A stretch of 55,339 bases of DNA from Candidatus Nanoarchaeia archaeon (GTDB taxonomy: Archaea; Nanobdellota; Nanobdellia; SCGC-AAA011-G17; JACPNG01): positions 1-55,339 of the forward strand of contig JAQTOC010000005.1 of NCBI GenBank assembly GCA_028713535.1, in the 5' to 3' direction. A model generated the notes under the pieces. The model saw only the letters and a program-made list of their open reading frames with translations. It made no database searches and was not told the origin of the DNA. Shown one piece after another: positions 38,461 to 48,034 of the stretch; the stretch's first letter is position 1, and the number at the start of each line of letters is the position of its first letter. The position numbers and the translations under genes are program-made.

Positions 38461-39282
38461 ATGAAATTTGAAGTAAAAAGAAAACAAAGACAAAATCAGA
38501 TGTATTATCCAAAAGAAGATTTTGAGGTTGCAAGAAGATTTGCCAGGGAGATTTATAATGAATTTGGGGAATTTATTAAGGGTATTGTTTTATTTGGCTC
38601 TGCAACGCAAAAAGTGCATAAGCTTTCCACTGAAAAAGATGTTGATATCTTAGTAATAATTGATGATGTAAAATTCAGGATAGGCAGCGAGATTATACAA
38701 ACTTACAGGATTATATTGGATAAATTAATATTTAATATTGATCCTCATAAACTGCATGTCCAGACAATGACATTTACAAGTTTCTGGGAATATGTAAGGG
38801 CAGGGGACCCTGTTGCAATAAACATACTAAGATACGGGATTTCATTGATTGATACTGGTTTCTTTGATCCATTGCAGGAATTACTTGATCAGGGAAGGAT
38901 AAGGCCAAGCAGGGAATCAGTTTACACTTATTTTGTAATGGCTCCAGAAAGTATAGCAAGATCTAAAAGGCATTTGCTTGCTGCGATGGTTGACTTGTAC
39001 TGGGCAACAATAGATTCAGCACATGCTGCTTTAATGATAACCGGAGAGATTCCTCCAAGTCCAGAGCATGTTGCAGATATGCTTGACAAAGACCTTGTAA
39101 AAAAAGGATATATCTCAAAGAAATGTGTGTCTACCATGTCATCCATATATAAAATATTTAAAGACATAGAGCACAGAAACATAAAAGAGATTAATGGAAA
39201 GGATTACGACAGATATAAATATCTTGTAAGGGATTTTGTCAAAGAAATGCAGGGATTTATAGAAAATAGAAAAAAGATTTAG
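38461..39282 (+). CDS. Nucleotidyltransferase with C-terminal HEPN-like helical domain
   Basis: FGSATQKVHKLSTEKDVDILVIIDD (GS..DxD) then AHAALMITGEIPPSPEHVADML..KDIEHRNIKEINGKDYD. Confidence 0.82.
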   Translation: MKFEVKRKQRQNQMYYPKEDFEVARRFAREIYNEFGEFIKGIVLFGSATQKVHKLSTEKDVDILVIIDDVKFRIGSEIIQTYRIILDKLIFNIDPHKLHVQTMTFTSFWEYVRAGDPVAINILRYGISLIDTGFFDPLQELLDQGRIRPSRESVYTYFVMAPESIARSKRHLLAAMVDLYWATIDSAHAALMITGEIPPSPEHVADMLDKDLVKKGYISKKCVSTMSSIYKIFKDIEHRNIKEINGKDYDRYKYLVRDFVKEMQGFIENRKKI

Positions 39283-39833
39283 GCCGCGTCTAGAAGTGCT
39301 TCTTCTAGCCCCCCTCCACCAACTGTGTCCTGTTTAGCAGTCTGATATAAGATTTCTAACATTTTATCCATTAATCCTTCTTCTTTAAGTTCTTTTTTAA
39401 TTGATTCCTCTGTTTTTGTTTGATCAATCAACCTAAGAACTGTGTGGTATGGTGTTTCAGTGGGTTCTTTAGCTACTGCTAATAGATAATGTTGGTATTT
39501 TATACTATCAATTGTGTTTGCAATATATCTTCCCATAGACCCAGTTATTTTAGCAATCTGGTTTAGAACAGGTAAACCTTTACAATAAGAGTCAACAGTT
39601 CTTACTAGTTTTTCATAATTTCTTGAAAGATCTCCCATCCTAAGACCTTCCTTCCCAATCACTCCAGCCAGAACGTTGAAGGATTCCTCTTTAAACTTTT
39701 GAACATCTATTCTTTTGTTAATAAAATCTAGTCTAAGCTTTTCCAGAGGAAGTGTTAATTCGTTAAAAGTAAATTCTTGATCTTTACCATAGATCTCTTT
39801 GAATATCCCTTTTGTATCTTCATATGTTGCCAT
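39279..39833 (-). CDS. Hypothetical helical protein
   Basis: Complete ORF convergent with the NTase gene (4-nt overlap). Confidence 0.7.
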   Translation of the reverse strand: MATYEDTKGIFKEIYGKDQEFTFNELTLPLEKLRLDFINKRIDVQKFKEESFNVLAGVIGKEGLRMGDLSRNYEKLVRTVDSYCKGLPVLNQIAKITGSMGRYIANTIDSIKYQHYLLAVAKEPTETPYHTVLRLIDQTKTEESIKKELKEEGLMDKMLEILYQTAKQDTVGGGGLEEALLDAA

Positions 39834-40048
39834 TTTGTAGATAATTGTTACTGCTGAGTAGCAATACCAATATATAAACCTTTCGTTTTTATTAAAACTC
39901 CATCTAAAAGGCTTCTAGAGGCTAAAAAACCAGTCTAAATAATCAGGTTATGAATCATACTTTCGTTTTTATCACTCAATGTTAAATCTAAAATTTTAAA
40001 TACGATAAATTTTACAGATAATAGTTTTACATAAAAAGTAGGTGTTTT

Positions 40049-40921
40049 ATGAACTTTAATACAAAACTAAAGCATGTTTTAAGGGAAATAAGAAAAAGAG
40101 GAACGAGAATATGGGTTGATAAGCTAAACTATTTTAGCATCCTGGTTATATGGACTTTAGTAATCGTCTTGTTTGGATGCATTTATTACTTTGCCCAGGA
40201 TTCTGAATCCTACCTTGTTTATAGCATAAAGCAAACTCCAGTGGACAGTCTCCAGGATTCTATTTATTTTAGTTTTGTTGCTGCAACAACCACAGGCTTC
40301 GGAGATATTATTCCTAATGGCTCGTTTAAAATAATAGCGATATTTGAGGTTATTTTTGGACTAATATTAATTGCAACAGTAGCATCAAAATTAGTTTCTA
40401 TCAAGCAGGATGCAATACTCGGGGAATTATATGAACTATCGATCAAAGAAAGAGTTCACAAGACAAGATCCTCCCTGTTGTTGTTCAGGCAAAACTTAGA
40501 CAGAATGATAGACAAACTTGAAGAAGGTCCGCTACATAAAAGAGAGATAAGTAATATTCCAATTTATATTTCATCCCTAAAGGATACATTGCATGAAACT
40601 ACAGCATTAATAACCAAAAAAGAGGATCACCAGTTAATAAAAGGCGTAGATTCAATAAATACTGAGTTGATATTCAACAGTATATTAAACTCTTTTGAAA
40701 AATTCCATGAACTGACTTCATCAATGAATCAAAACAAGTTAGAATGGAAAAACAATGTTATAACTAGCTTGATGAATGATTGCATAGTCATAAATAAAAA
40801 CTTGATTTCTAAGCTGGCGACATCAAAGGCCCTGACAAACCAGACAATAGCAGATCTAAATTCAAGGGAAAATGAGATTGCAACAAAGCTAAATGAGACT
40901 CTTGGAATAAAACAGAATTAG
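40049..40921 (+). CDS. Two-TM potassium channel-like protein with unknown C-terminal domain
   Basis: TM - pore helix SFVAATTTGFGDIIPNG - TM; ~170-aa helical C-terminus. Confidence 0.85.
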   Translation: MNFNTKLKHVLREIRKRGTRIWVDKLNYFSILVIWTLVIVLFGCIYYFAQDSESYLVYSIKQTPVDSLQDSIYFSFVAATTTGFGDIIPNGSFKIIAIFEVIFGLILIATVASKLVSIKQDAILGELYELSIKERVHKTRSSLLLFRQNLDRMIDKLEEGPLHKREISNIPIYISSLKDTLHETTALITKKEDHQLIKGVDSINTELIFNSILNSFEKFHELTSSMNQNKLEWKNNVITSLMNDCIVINKNLISKLATSKALTNQTIADLNSRENEIATKLNETLGIKQN

Positions 40922-41424
40922 GTTTTTTTGTTTTCTTTCTTGCCCTTGCCTTTCATAAAAGAGATTATAAGGATAATTATAATTAATATGATTGCAACCC
41001 AAGTCCAGTCAACAGAATAAAAGAAATTCTGGCTGAATATATCATAATTGCCTCCAAGATTTATAATAAATATGATTAATACAACAACAAAAATAAGCCC
41101 AAACCAAAGAGGGCTAATCTTTCCGCTTTTGGAGAACAATCCAAGCAGTATCAAAATAAGCAAACCAGCCAATACCAGTAATGAAACGGTAGGTAAAAAA
41201 TCATTCAGCTTTTTGACAAGGGTTTGGTTTGATACAAAAATCAATCCAGCAACTAACCCAATAACCACATCAATGTTCTTTTTGCCTCCAAGAACTTTGG
41301 TAGTTTGTAACAATGCAAAAACAATCGCAAAGACAAGAAAAAAAGGCATGAGTACATTAAATACTCCCTGCGATTCCCATGTTTTTAATAAGTCTTCAAA
41401 CTCCATGCTCTGCCTCTGAGACAA
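40918..41424 (-). CDS. Multi-pass membrane hypothetical protein
   Basis: Four or more hydrophobic segments, basic C-terminus KGKGKKENKKT. Confidence 0.75.
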   Translation of the reverse strand: MSQRQSMEFEDLLKTWESQGVFNVLMPFFLVFAIVFALLQTTKVLGGKKNIDVVIGLVAGLIFVSNQTLVKKLNDFLPTVSLLVLAGLLILILLGLFSKSGKISPLWFGLIFVVVLIIFIINLGGNYDIFSQNFFYSVDWTWVAIILIIIILIISFMKGKGKKENKKT

Positions 41425-43672
41425 AATGCTTTATTTTATTGACCGCATCCGGATTTACAGATATCGAATCAATCCCTGCTTTAGCTAAAAACTGGGCCAT
41501 TTCTGTTCTTGATCCAGCCTGGCCGCAGATTGAGCTCTCAATATTATACGTCTTGCAAACATTAATAACATCCTTTATTTGTTTTAAAATTGCAGGATGC
41601 ATTTCATCAAATAAACCAGCAATAGCTTCATTATTCCTGTCTATTCCAAGTGTTAATTGCGTTAAATCATTTGTTCCGAATGAGATAAATGAGATTTTCT
41701 CCTTGCAGATGTCTTCTATTATGCAGACAGAAGCCGGAGTTTCAATCATAACTCCAAATTCAATATCATTTACAGGTTCTAAACCAACCTCCCTCATAAT
41801 ATCCTTTGCCTTCCTGATCTCATCAACTCTTATTACAAACGGAATCATGACTCCAACATTAGACAGTCCTTCTTCATGTAATCTTCTAAAAGCTTCAAAC
41901 TCGCATTTTAATATTTCTGTATCCCTTAATGATCTTCTGATTCCATGGCATCCAAGCATGGGATTGTCTTCCTTAGGTTCTTCATCTCCGCCTTTCAGGC
42001 TCCTGTATTCATCTGTCCTCAGATCAGATGTCCTAACCCATACAGATTTTCCTTTGAATGCTGCTGCAATCTCCTTGACTCCATTATAAATTAAATTAGT
42101 GTATTCTTCCTGCTTGCCTTCTTCAATGTATTTTCTTGGATGTGTCCCAGAATTAGCTATCATTATTTCAAGTCTGACTAACCCAACCCCGTCAGCACCT
42201 GTTTGGGCAGATTTCTCTGCAAACTCAGGCATATCAACAAGAGTCTTGACTTTTATGTTTGTCTTGGCATCCTTATAATGTTTTTCTTCGTGTTTTATCT
42301 TTAATTCTCCCTTGTAAACAACGCCTGCTGTGCCATCGACAGTTATTACTTCGTGGTCTGTTAATGTTTTTGTGGCTTCTTCAGTGCCTACAACACACGG
42401 GATTCCCATTTCTCTTGAGACTATTGCAGCGTGTGCAGTTGCTCCGCCCTCATCAGTTACTATTGCCACTGCCCTTTTCATAGCAGGAACATAATCTGGG
42501 GTAGTCATAACTGCAACAAGAACATCCCCTTTCTCAACCTTGGTTAATTCTGAAGGATCCTTAACAATCTTGACTTTGCCAAAAGCAACCCCTGGAGATG
42601 CAGCCAATCCTTCAAGTATTTTTTCACCAGAGCCTTCTATAGTATCTTTGGATTCTTTTTTTAATGTAGTAATTGGCCTTGACTGTACAATGTATATCTG
42701 TGCATTTTCTATTGCATATTCAATGTCCTGCGGTTTATCATAATGTTTTTCTATTTTCTTTGCAAACTCTCCAAGTTGCCTTATTTCAAAGTCACTAAGA
42801 ATTTGTTTGTACATCAAGTCTTGGGGGACTTTTCTTTTAACAGTTTCTTTTAGGTTGACATCTGTTTTCAGCATCCATTCCTGCCTGTTCAAACTTTTGC
42901 TTATAACTTTTAAAAAAGACTTGCTGAGTACATATTGGTCTGGATGTATTGATCCTGAAACAATCATTTCTCCAAGTCCATAACACGCCTCAATCATTAT
43001 TTCATCCTTGTTGTTGTTTAATGGGTTTACTGTGAATATTACTCCTGATTTCTGGGATTGGATTTGCTTTTGGATGATAACAGAAATTAAAACTTTTTCA
43101 TGAGGAAAATTATTCTTAATTCTGTAATAAATGGCCCTTGCAGTGAATAAAGAAGCCCAGCATTTTTTTACTGCATCCAAAACCTGCTGTTTCCCCTTGA
43201 CATTCAAGAATGTTGCTTGTTGCCCAGCAAAACTTGCCTCAGGTAAATCTTCTGCAGTAGCAGAACTTCTTACAGCCACCAATGGAAGGTCTCTCCCTGC
43301 CCTGAAAATGTCAAGGTTCTTGTTTGCTAATTTATCAAACAGCTCCTTGTTTTTATCAATGTACTCATAAGACTGGATTATTTTCTCGCTAAGATCTTCA
43401 GGAACCTTAAGTTCTAGGATTAATTTTTGAACCTCATTTGCCTTTAATTGCAACAGGTCATTGTTTTCTACATCAAGATTTTTTAATATTGAAAATATTT
43501 TTTTTGAAGCATGATTGTAGTCAATAAATCTTTTGTATGCCTGGGCAGAAATTGCAAATCCATTCGGAACCGGAAGGTTGATGCTAAACATCTCCCCTAA
43601 GTTTGCACCCTTGCCACCAGCAACAGAAATGTCCCCTGCTTTTAGATCCTTAAACCAAACAATCTCTTCCAT
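41396..43672 (-). CDS. ppsA: Phosphoenolpyruvate synthase
   Basis: GGKGANLGEM, AVRSSATAEDLPEASFAGQQ, VTDEGGATAHAAIVSREMGIPCVVGT, IETPASVCIIEDI, FGTNDLTQLTLGIDR. Confidence 0.97.
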   Translation of the reverse strand: MEEIVWFKDLKAGDISVAGGKGANLGEMFSINLPVPNGFAISAQAYKRFIDYNHASKKIFSILKNLDVENNDLLQLKANEVQKLILELKVPEDLSEKIIQSYEYIDKNKELFDKLANKNLDIFRAGRDLPLVAVRSSATAEDLPEASFAGQQATFLNVKGKQQVLDAVKKCWASLFTARAIYYRIKNNFPHEKVLISVIIQKQIQSQKSGVIFTVNPLNNNKDEIMIEACYGLGEMIVSGSIHPDQYVLSKSFLKVISKSLNRQEWMLKTDVNLKETVKRKVPQDLMYKQILSDFEIRQLGEFAKKIEKHYDKPQDIEYAIENAQIYIVQSRPITTLKKESKDTIEGSGEKILEGLAASPGVAFGKVKIVKDPSELTKVEKGDVLVAVMTTPDYVPAMKRAVAIVTDEGGATAHAAIVSREMGIPCVVGTEEATKTLTDHEVITVDGTAGVVYKGELKIKHEEKHYKDAKTNIKVKTLVDMPEFAEKSAQTGADGVGLVRLEIMIANSGTHPRKYIEEGKQEEYTNLIYNGVKEIAAAFKGKSVWVRTSDLRTDEYRSLKGGDEEPKEDNPMLGCHGIRRSLRDTEILKCEFEAFRRLHEEGLSNVGVMIPFVIRVDEIRKAKDIMREVGLEPVNDIEFGVMIETPASVCIIEDICKEKISFISFGTNDLTQLTLGIDRNNEAIAGLFDEMHPAILKQIKDVINVCKTYNIESSICGQAGSRTEMAQFLAKAGIDSISVNPDAVNKIKHFVSEAEHGV

Positions 43673-43721
43673 GCAACCTCTCTTTTTTAGATTAAACTAG
43701 ATTTAAGATATATAAATGTTT

Positions 43722-44510
43722 TTATCCTCCAGCGCTAGTGTATTTTTTCATGGCCCATTTCCACAAAAACAAGCTGATAATAAAGAAGATTATTACTGGA
43801 ATGATTATTTCAAGTATTAGCCCCAAGCTTATTCCTTTAGTCAATGCTTCTGCAGGATAATTGCCAAGTATTGCAAGAGGAAATATAAATGTAATGAAAA
43901 ATCTTACTCCTGCCCCGTATACGCTTGTTGGATATCTTGCCAAATCTGTAAATCTAAAAAATAAGTCAAATAACGCCCAGGAATCTACAAATAAAAATGC
44001 CAAGGCAGATATTAAAATCATGAAGGAATACACAAACAATATCGCTAAAATTATAAGGAAAATATACAATAAAAATCCAATGCTTATGATGCTTAAGTTT
44101 AATTTTATAAAACTCCATGCTACAAGGGCTAATCCAGTTGCAATCTCTGCCAATCCCTCAATCTGCACCGAACTGAACGTTAAGTATAATAAAGGATCAA
44201 AGGGTTTAGTTAAAAATTTTTCAAATTCTCCCTTTCTTATGTTCTGTATTACCCTTGCCGGAAATTCCAGCATGCAAAACCTTCCAACTCCTAAAACCAG
44301 GATGATTGTTCCCTGAAATAAGATAAATTCCTCAAATCCCCAGCCAGGAATTCCAGATGTGTTTGAATAAATCAATAAGGTAACTAATGGAGTTACAATG
44401 CTTAGCAAGACAAGGGCAACACTTTTTATTATAAAATTCCATTTATATGCCAGTTCAGAGCTAAGCTCCATCTCAAAACTTTTCCTTAATAGCGTAAAGT
44501 AATTCCTCAT
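43722..44510 (-). CDS. ABC-2 type transporter permease
   Basis: Multi-pass; follows cognate ATPase and a second permease in the same operon; GVRFFITFIFPLAILGNYPAEAL. Confidence 0.85.
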   Translation of the reverse strand: MRNYFTLLRKSFEMELSSELAYKWNFIIKSVALVLLSIVTPLVTLLIYSNTSGIPGWGFEEFILFQGTIILVLGVGRFCMLEFPARVIQNIRKGEFEKFLTKPFDPLLYLTFSSVQIEGLAEIATGLALVAWSFIKLNLSIISIGFLLYIFLIILAILFVYSFMILISALAFLFVDSWALFDLFFRFTDLARYPTSVYGAGVRFFITFIFPLAILGNYPAEALTKGISLGLILEIIIPVIIFFIISLFLWKWAMKKYTSAGG

Positions 44511-45304
44511 ACTCCCACCCCTGAAAATTTCTTAGAGGCTTTCTTCCAGACAAAGGATATAATCAGCCAGAAAATTCCTATCCAGAATAGCTGCATAAAA
44601 TAAATTTTTAATAACTCAACTAAACTCTGTGGGTACAGCCATATGTTTATTATTGAATTTCTAATATACTGGAAAGGCAGAAACTCTGATATCTTTTGGA
44701 ACCAGATAGGAAAAAAAGACAAAGGAAGTATTCCTCCTGCCAAAAACATTACAATGGTATTTTTTGCCCTTCTCATGCCTGTGATTCTTTTTAACCAGAA
44801 TGCTCCGAGCCCAACAAGATATGCAATCATGAAATTAAGCAGCAAAGCAAGCAATAATCCAACAATAAACGCCAGTATCATGCCTACTCCTGGAAGTTGA
44901 ATATTAAATACCATCGTAGCAATAAATAAGAAAGGCAGAGTTTCAACTACCAAACAAAAAATGTTAAATCCCTGGTGTATTAAAAAATAATAAGGAAACA
45001 AATGTATCGGGATGATTAAATCCACGGTCAGTTCTCCGTTTAGGATATTACGTTCAAACCACTCATCAACTTCTGAATAAACAATCCATGCAACAATTGT
45101 ATTGATTGCATAATATGAGACTAATAATTCAAAGCTAAATCCATTGATTATAGTTTGTCCTGAAAAACCATAAATTGATTTCCAGAGGTAATAATAAATA
45201 AGCAGGGTTAATGGAGCAGTTACTAATCCAACATAAAAATGAAATCTGTATATTACCGCAGACTTAAGCCCAATCTTCAGGGAAGCAAGGAATTTCTTAA
45301 TCAT
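44507..45304 (-). CDS. ABC-2 type transporter permease
   Basis: Multi-pass; 4-nt overlap with the downstream permease; FLAGGILPLSFFPIWFQ. Confidence 0.85.
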   Translation of the reverse strand: MIKKFLASLKIGLKSAVIYRFHFYVGLVTAPLTLLIYYYLWKSIYGFSGQTIINGFSFELLVSYYAINTIVAWIVYSEVDEWFERNILNGELTVDLIIPIHLFPYYFLIHQGFNIFCLVVETLPFLFIATMVFNIQLPGVGMILAFIVGLLLALLLNFMIAYLVGLGAFWLKRITGMRRAKNTIVMFLAGGILPLSFFPIWFQKISEFLPFQYIRNSIINIWLYPQSLVELLKIYFMQLFWIGIFWLIISFVWKKASKKFSGVGV

Positions 45305-46286
45305 TTTTTTCCTGGTAAATTTTCTGGATTATCTCCTCGATTGGAGTATCCTGTATGTTTATATCCAAAACCTCAAATTCCCCAATTAAGTAATCAATAA
45401 CGTCTCTTATTTTTTTCTTAGATAAATCAACTTTTATCTTTAGGCCGCATCTGCCTCTCTTAAGGACGATACATCCTTTACATTTGAAACCAACGGGTTT
45501 CCCGTCAAATTTAACATCCAATATTTTGGTAGTCATGTATTTTTCTTTAATTTCCTTCAATGGGCCGTCATAAACTATTTTTCCATGGTTGATTATAATA
45601 ACTCTCTTGCATAATTTTTCAACATCCTGCATGTCATGTGTTGTAATCAAAAAGGTTGTTCCAAATCTTTCATTGGTCTCAAGTATAAAATTACGGTATC
45701 TCTCTTTTGCAACCACATCTAATCCTATTGTTGGTTCATCAAGAAAAACAAGCTTTGGTTTATGCAACAATGCAGCAATGGTCTGGCACTTCATCCTCTC
45801 TCCCAAGCTTAAGTCTCTTACAGGTTTCTTAATAACTCTTTCAACGTTCATAACTTTCATCATGAACTTAAGTCTCCTCTTGAAAACTTCTTTGGGTATT
45901 TTATACAAATCTTTGTTTAATTCAAAAGTATCAATTGCAGGAAGATCCCACCATAGCTGTGTCTTCTGTCCAAAAACAACACCAATATTCTGGACATATT
46001 TTACCCTCTCTTTCCAAGGAACAAACCCCAGAACATTTACTTCTCCTTCGTCTGGATATAATATCCCCGATAAAATCTTGATTGTTGTGCTTTTTCCAGC
46101 GCCATTTGGTCCAATAAAACCAACAATCTCCCCTTTATTGATGCTAAGATTAATTCCTCTCAGTGCATAATCAATTCTGTAATTCCTTTTGAAAATTGAT
46201 TTTGCTGCATTAATCAAACCTGGTTCTCTTTCGTGGGTTTTATACATTTTCTTCAGGTTTTTTACTTCAATTATATTTTGTGTCAT
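45297..46286 (-). CDS. ABC transporter ATP-binding protein
   Basis: Walker A GPNGAGKST, signature LSLGERM, Walker B LVFLDEPT. Confidence 0.96.
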   Translation of the reverse strand: MTQNIIEVKNLKKMYKTHEREPGLINAAKSIFKRNYRIDYALRGINLSINKGEIVGFIGPNGAGKSTTIKILSGILYPDEGEVNVLGFVPWKERVKYVQNIGVVFGQKTQLWWDLPAIDTFELNKDLYKIPKEVFKRRLKFMMKVMNVERVIKKPVRDLSLGERMKCQTIAALLHKPKLVFLDEPTIGLDVVAKERYRNFILETNERFGTTFLITTHDMQDVEKLCKRVIIINHGKIVYDGPLKEIKEKYMTTKILDVKFDGKPVGFKCKGCIVLKRGRCGLKIKVDLSKKKIRDVIDYLIGEFEVLDINIQDTPIEEIIQKIYQEKND

Positions 46287-46365
46287 ATATTCTCTCTGAT
46301 AGTTAGAAAACTAAGTCAACCCCTTTTTCATAAAGTTAATTAAAAAATAGAACTTATAAACTTTT

Positions 46366-47205
46366 CTAAGAGATATCAATAACAGTATTTTCTAGATTGG
46401 AAAAAGAATTATCATAACCTAATTTTTTAACTTTCCGCCACAGACAAATATTTCTAGCCGCCCCATTTAATTCAGGATCCTGTCCAAGCAATGCAGCGTC
46501 ATAATCTGAAAGTGCCTCGCTTGGAAAAGGAAAGGGGTTGCATTTAGCAATGATTGGATATTCTTTTTTATTCAAGGCTATTTTCCAATATCCGGCAATC
46601 TCGTGCTCATCTCGAATAACCATCATTGTATCAATCCCATATTTAAGAAAAAAAAGTTTGATAGGACAATCAGGATGATCTGCTGTAAAAGATGCAGCAA
46701 TCTCATTCATAAATTTATTCTTTACTAATGGAATCCCTCTTACAGAAAGATTATATCTTATATGTTTAACAGTCCTTGAAGCAATAGTAATTATTGCATG
46801 ACCTCCTTCTTGCTCAACCTGGGGCGCATCAAAATAATATTTATCTTCTACACTTGGGCGCCCGTTCTCAAATTCATAAATTAATAATTTTTTTGCTTCT
46901 AGGATATTAATTAGGGTGAACGCTCTATGCCTGTTGTCCTTTCCCAATTCAGATCGATATAAAATTGCTGCAAAATGTGAACCCGTACTTGCATTAACTC
47001 TATCCCTAAGCGAACTTAATAATCTTGCTTTTTCTTTTGTTTCTTCTTGAGGCGTAATCAGCATAAAATTTCCTTTTTTTAATAACCCTCTAGAATTACC
47101 GTACTCTTTTTTAACATGTTCTTTTGCCTCACGAATAATCTCAAGTAATTCTTCATTGCGTTCAGCTTTTTCAGTTTTAAAAAAAGTTTTTTTGCCGTAC
47201 TTCAT
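46366..47205 (-). CDS. Hypothetical protein
   Basis: Complete 279-aa ORF; no recognised motif. Confidence 0.65.
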   Translation of the reverse strand: MKYGKKTFFKTEKAERNEELLEIIREAKEHVKKEYGNSRGLLKKGNFMLITPQEETKEKARLLSSLRDRVNASTGSHFAAILYRSELGKDNRHRAFTLINILEAKKLLIYEFENGRPSVEDKYYFDAPQVEQEGGHAIITIASRTVKHIRYNLSVRGIPLVKNKFMNEIAASFTADHPDCPIKLFFLKYGIDTMMVIRDEHEIAGYWKIALNKKEYPIIAKCNPFPFPSEALSDYDAALLGQDPELNGAARNICLWRKVKKLGYDNSFSNLENTVIDIS

Positions 47206-47227
47206 AGAAAAACAAAAACAATAAAAC

Positions 47228-47734
47228 TTAAATAATTTCTGCTTGGCAAGGCAACCTTGGGAAAGCAGCTCTTAATGCATCTCTGGCAGCTTTTTCATAT
47301 TTTTTGTCTGTGTAAACAGTAAATACTTTCTGCCCTTTTTTGACAACTGCAGCAGTGCCCATTGGCTTTCCAAATGCCTGGCTCATTCCAGAGCTTAACC
47401 TGTCAGCTCCAGCTCCAGCCAATATCTTTTTCTCTCTTAAAACTTGGTGAGGGTAAAGTCTTAATTTAAAATGAAAGTTCTTAGGGCCAATATTCTCGTT
47501 TAATCTCCTGACTATAACTATTCTTGCTGATTCCAAGGCATTATGCCTTATTTGGATTGCCTGCTTGCTGGCCAGACTAAATTCAGAATTAAACTCGTCT
47601 TTCAGGTTTCCAAGATCATACTTAACAATTTTGTTAGGGGCAAAACCTTTGATAAAAGCCTTGCTTTTATACTTGCTTTTTCTGGTATAAGCCCTTGTTA
47701 ATCTCGTATAGCACTTACCTTTTCTTAGCCCCAT
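47228..47734 (-). CDS. rpl10e: 50S ribosomal protein L10e (uL16)
   Basis: KCYTRLTRAYTRKSKYKSKAFIKG, LRLYPHQVLREKKILAGAGADRLSSGM. Confidence 0.95.
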   Translation of the reverse strand: MGLRKGKCYTRLTRAYTRKSKYKSKAFIKGFAPNKIVKYDLGNLKDEFNSEFSLASKQAIQIRHNALESARIVIVRRLNENIGPKNFHFKLRLYPHQVLREKKILAGAGADRLSSGMSQAFGKPMGTAAVVKKGQKVFTVYTDKKYEKAARDALRAAFPRLPCQAEII

Positions 47735-47735
47735 C

Positions 47736-47993
47736 TTAAATAACCTCTACTTTTGTTCCAACCGCCTGTCCAGGCATTCCTTTTTCAAATAAAACTCTTA
47801 GAGCACCATTATTGCCGTGTATTGCCCTTATTTCTCCTTTTATTTCAGTGCCTTTTGGGCTTTTCCAGCTTACTTTTTTTCCAACTAATTTTTCAGCTTT
47901 TTCCTTGTTATCGATAGATTTAATTGATATGATCATCTGATTGGTTTGATGCGTATGCCTGCCCATCCTAAATGTGTTTATCATTGCTTCCAT
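47736..47993 (-). CDS. rpl35ae: 50S ribosomal protein L35Ae (eL33)
   Basis: RMGRHTHQTNQMIISI..GKKVSWKSPKGTEIKGEIRAIHGNNGALRVLFEKGMPGQAVGTKV. Confidence 0.92.
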   Translation of the reverse strand: MEAMINTFRMGRHTHQTNQMIISIKSIDNKEKAEKLVGKKVSWKSPKGTEIKGEIRAIHGNNGALRVLFEKGMPGQAVGTKVEVI

Positions 47994-48034
47994 AGTTTAG
48001 TTTTCTAATAATATCCATTTAAAAAGGTTTCTGT

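Noticed and set aside
38461-39282. Classical MNT/HEPN toxin-antitoxin module
   Set aside because: Single fused ORF, no partner toxin gene, no evident R-x4-6-H motif, embedded in a four-gene operon
41379-42089. 236-aa plus-strand ORF and similar long ORFs at 45589..46170, 43861..44316, 30711..31229
   Set aside because: Antisense shadows of ppsA, the ABC transporter genes and gltX
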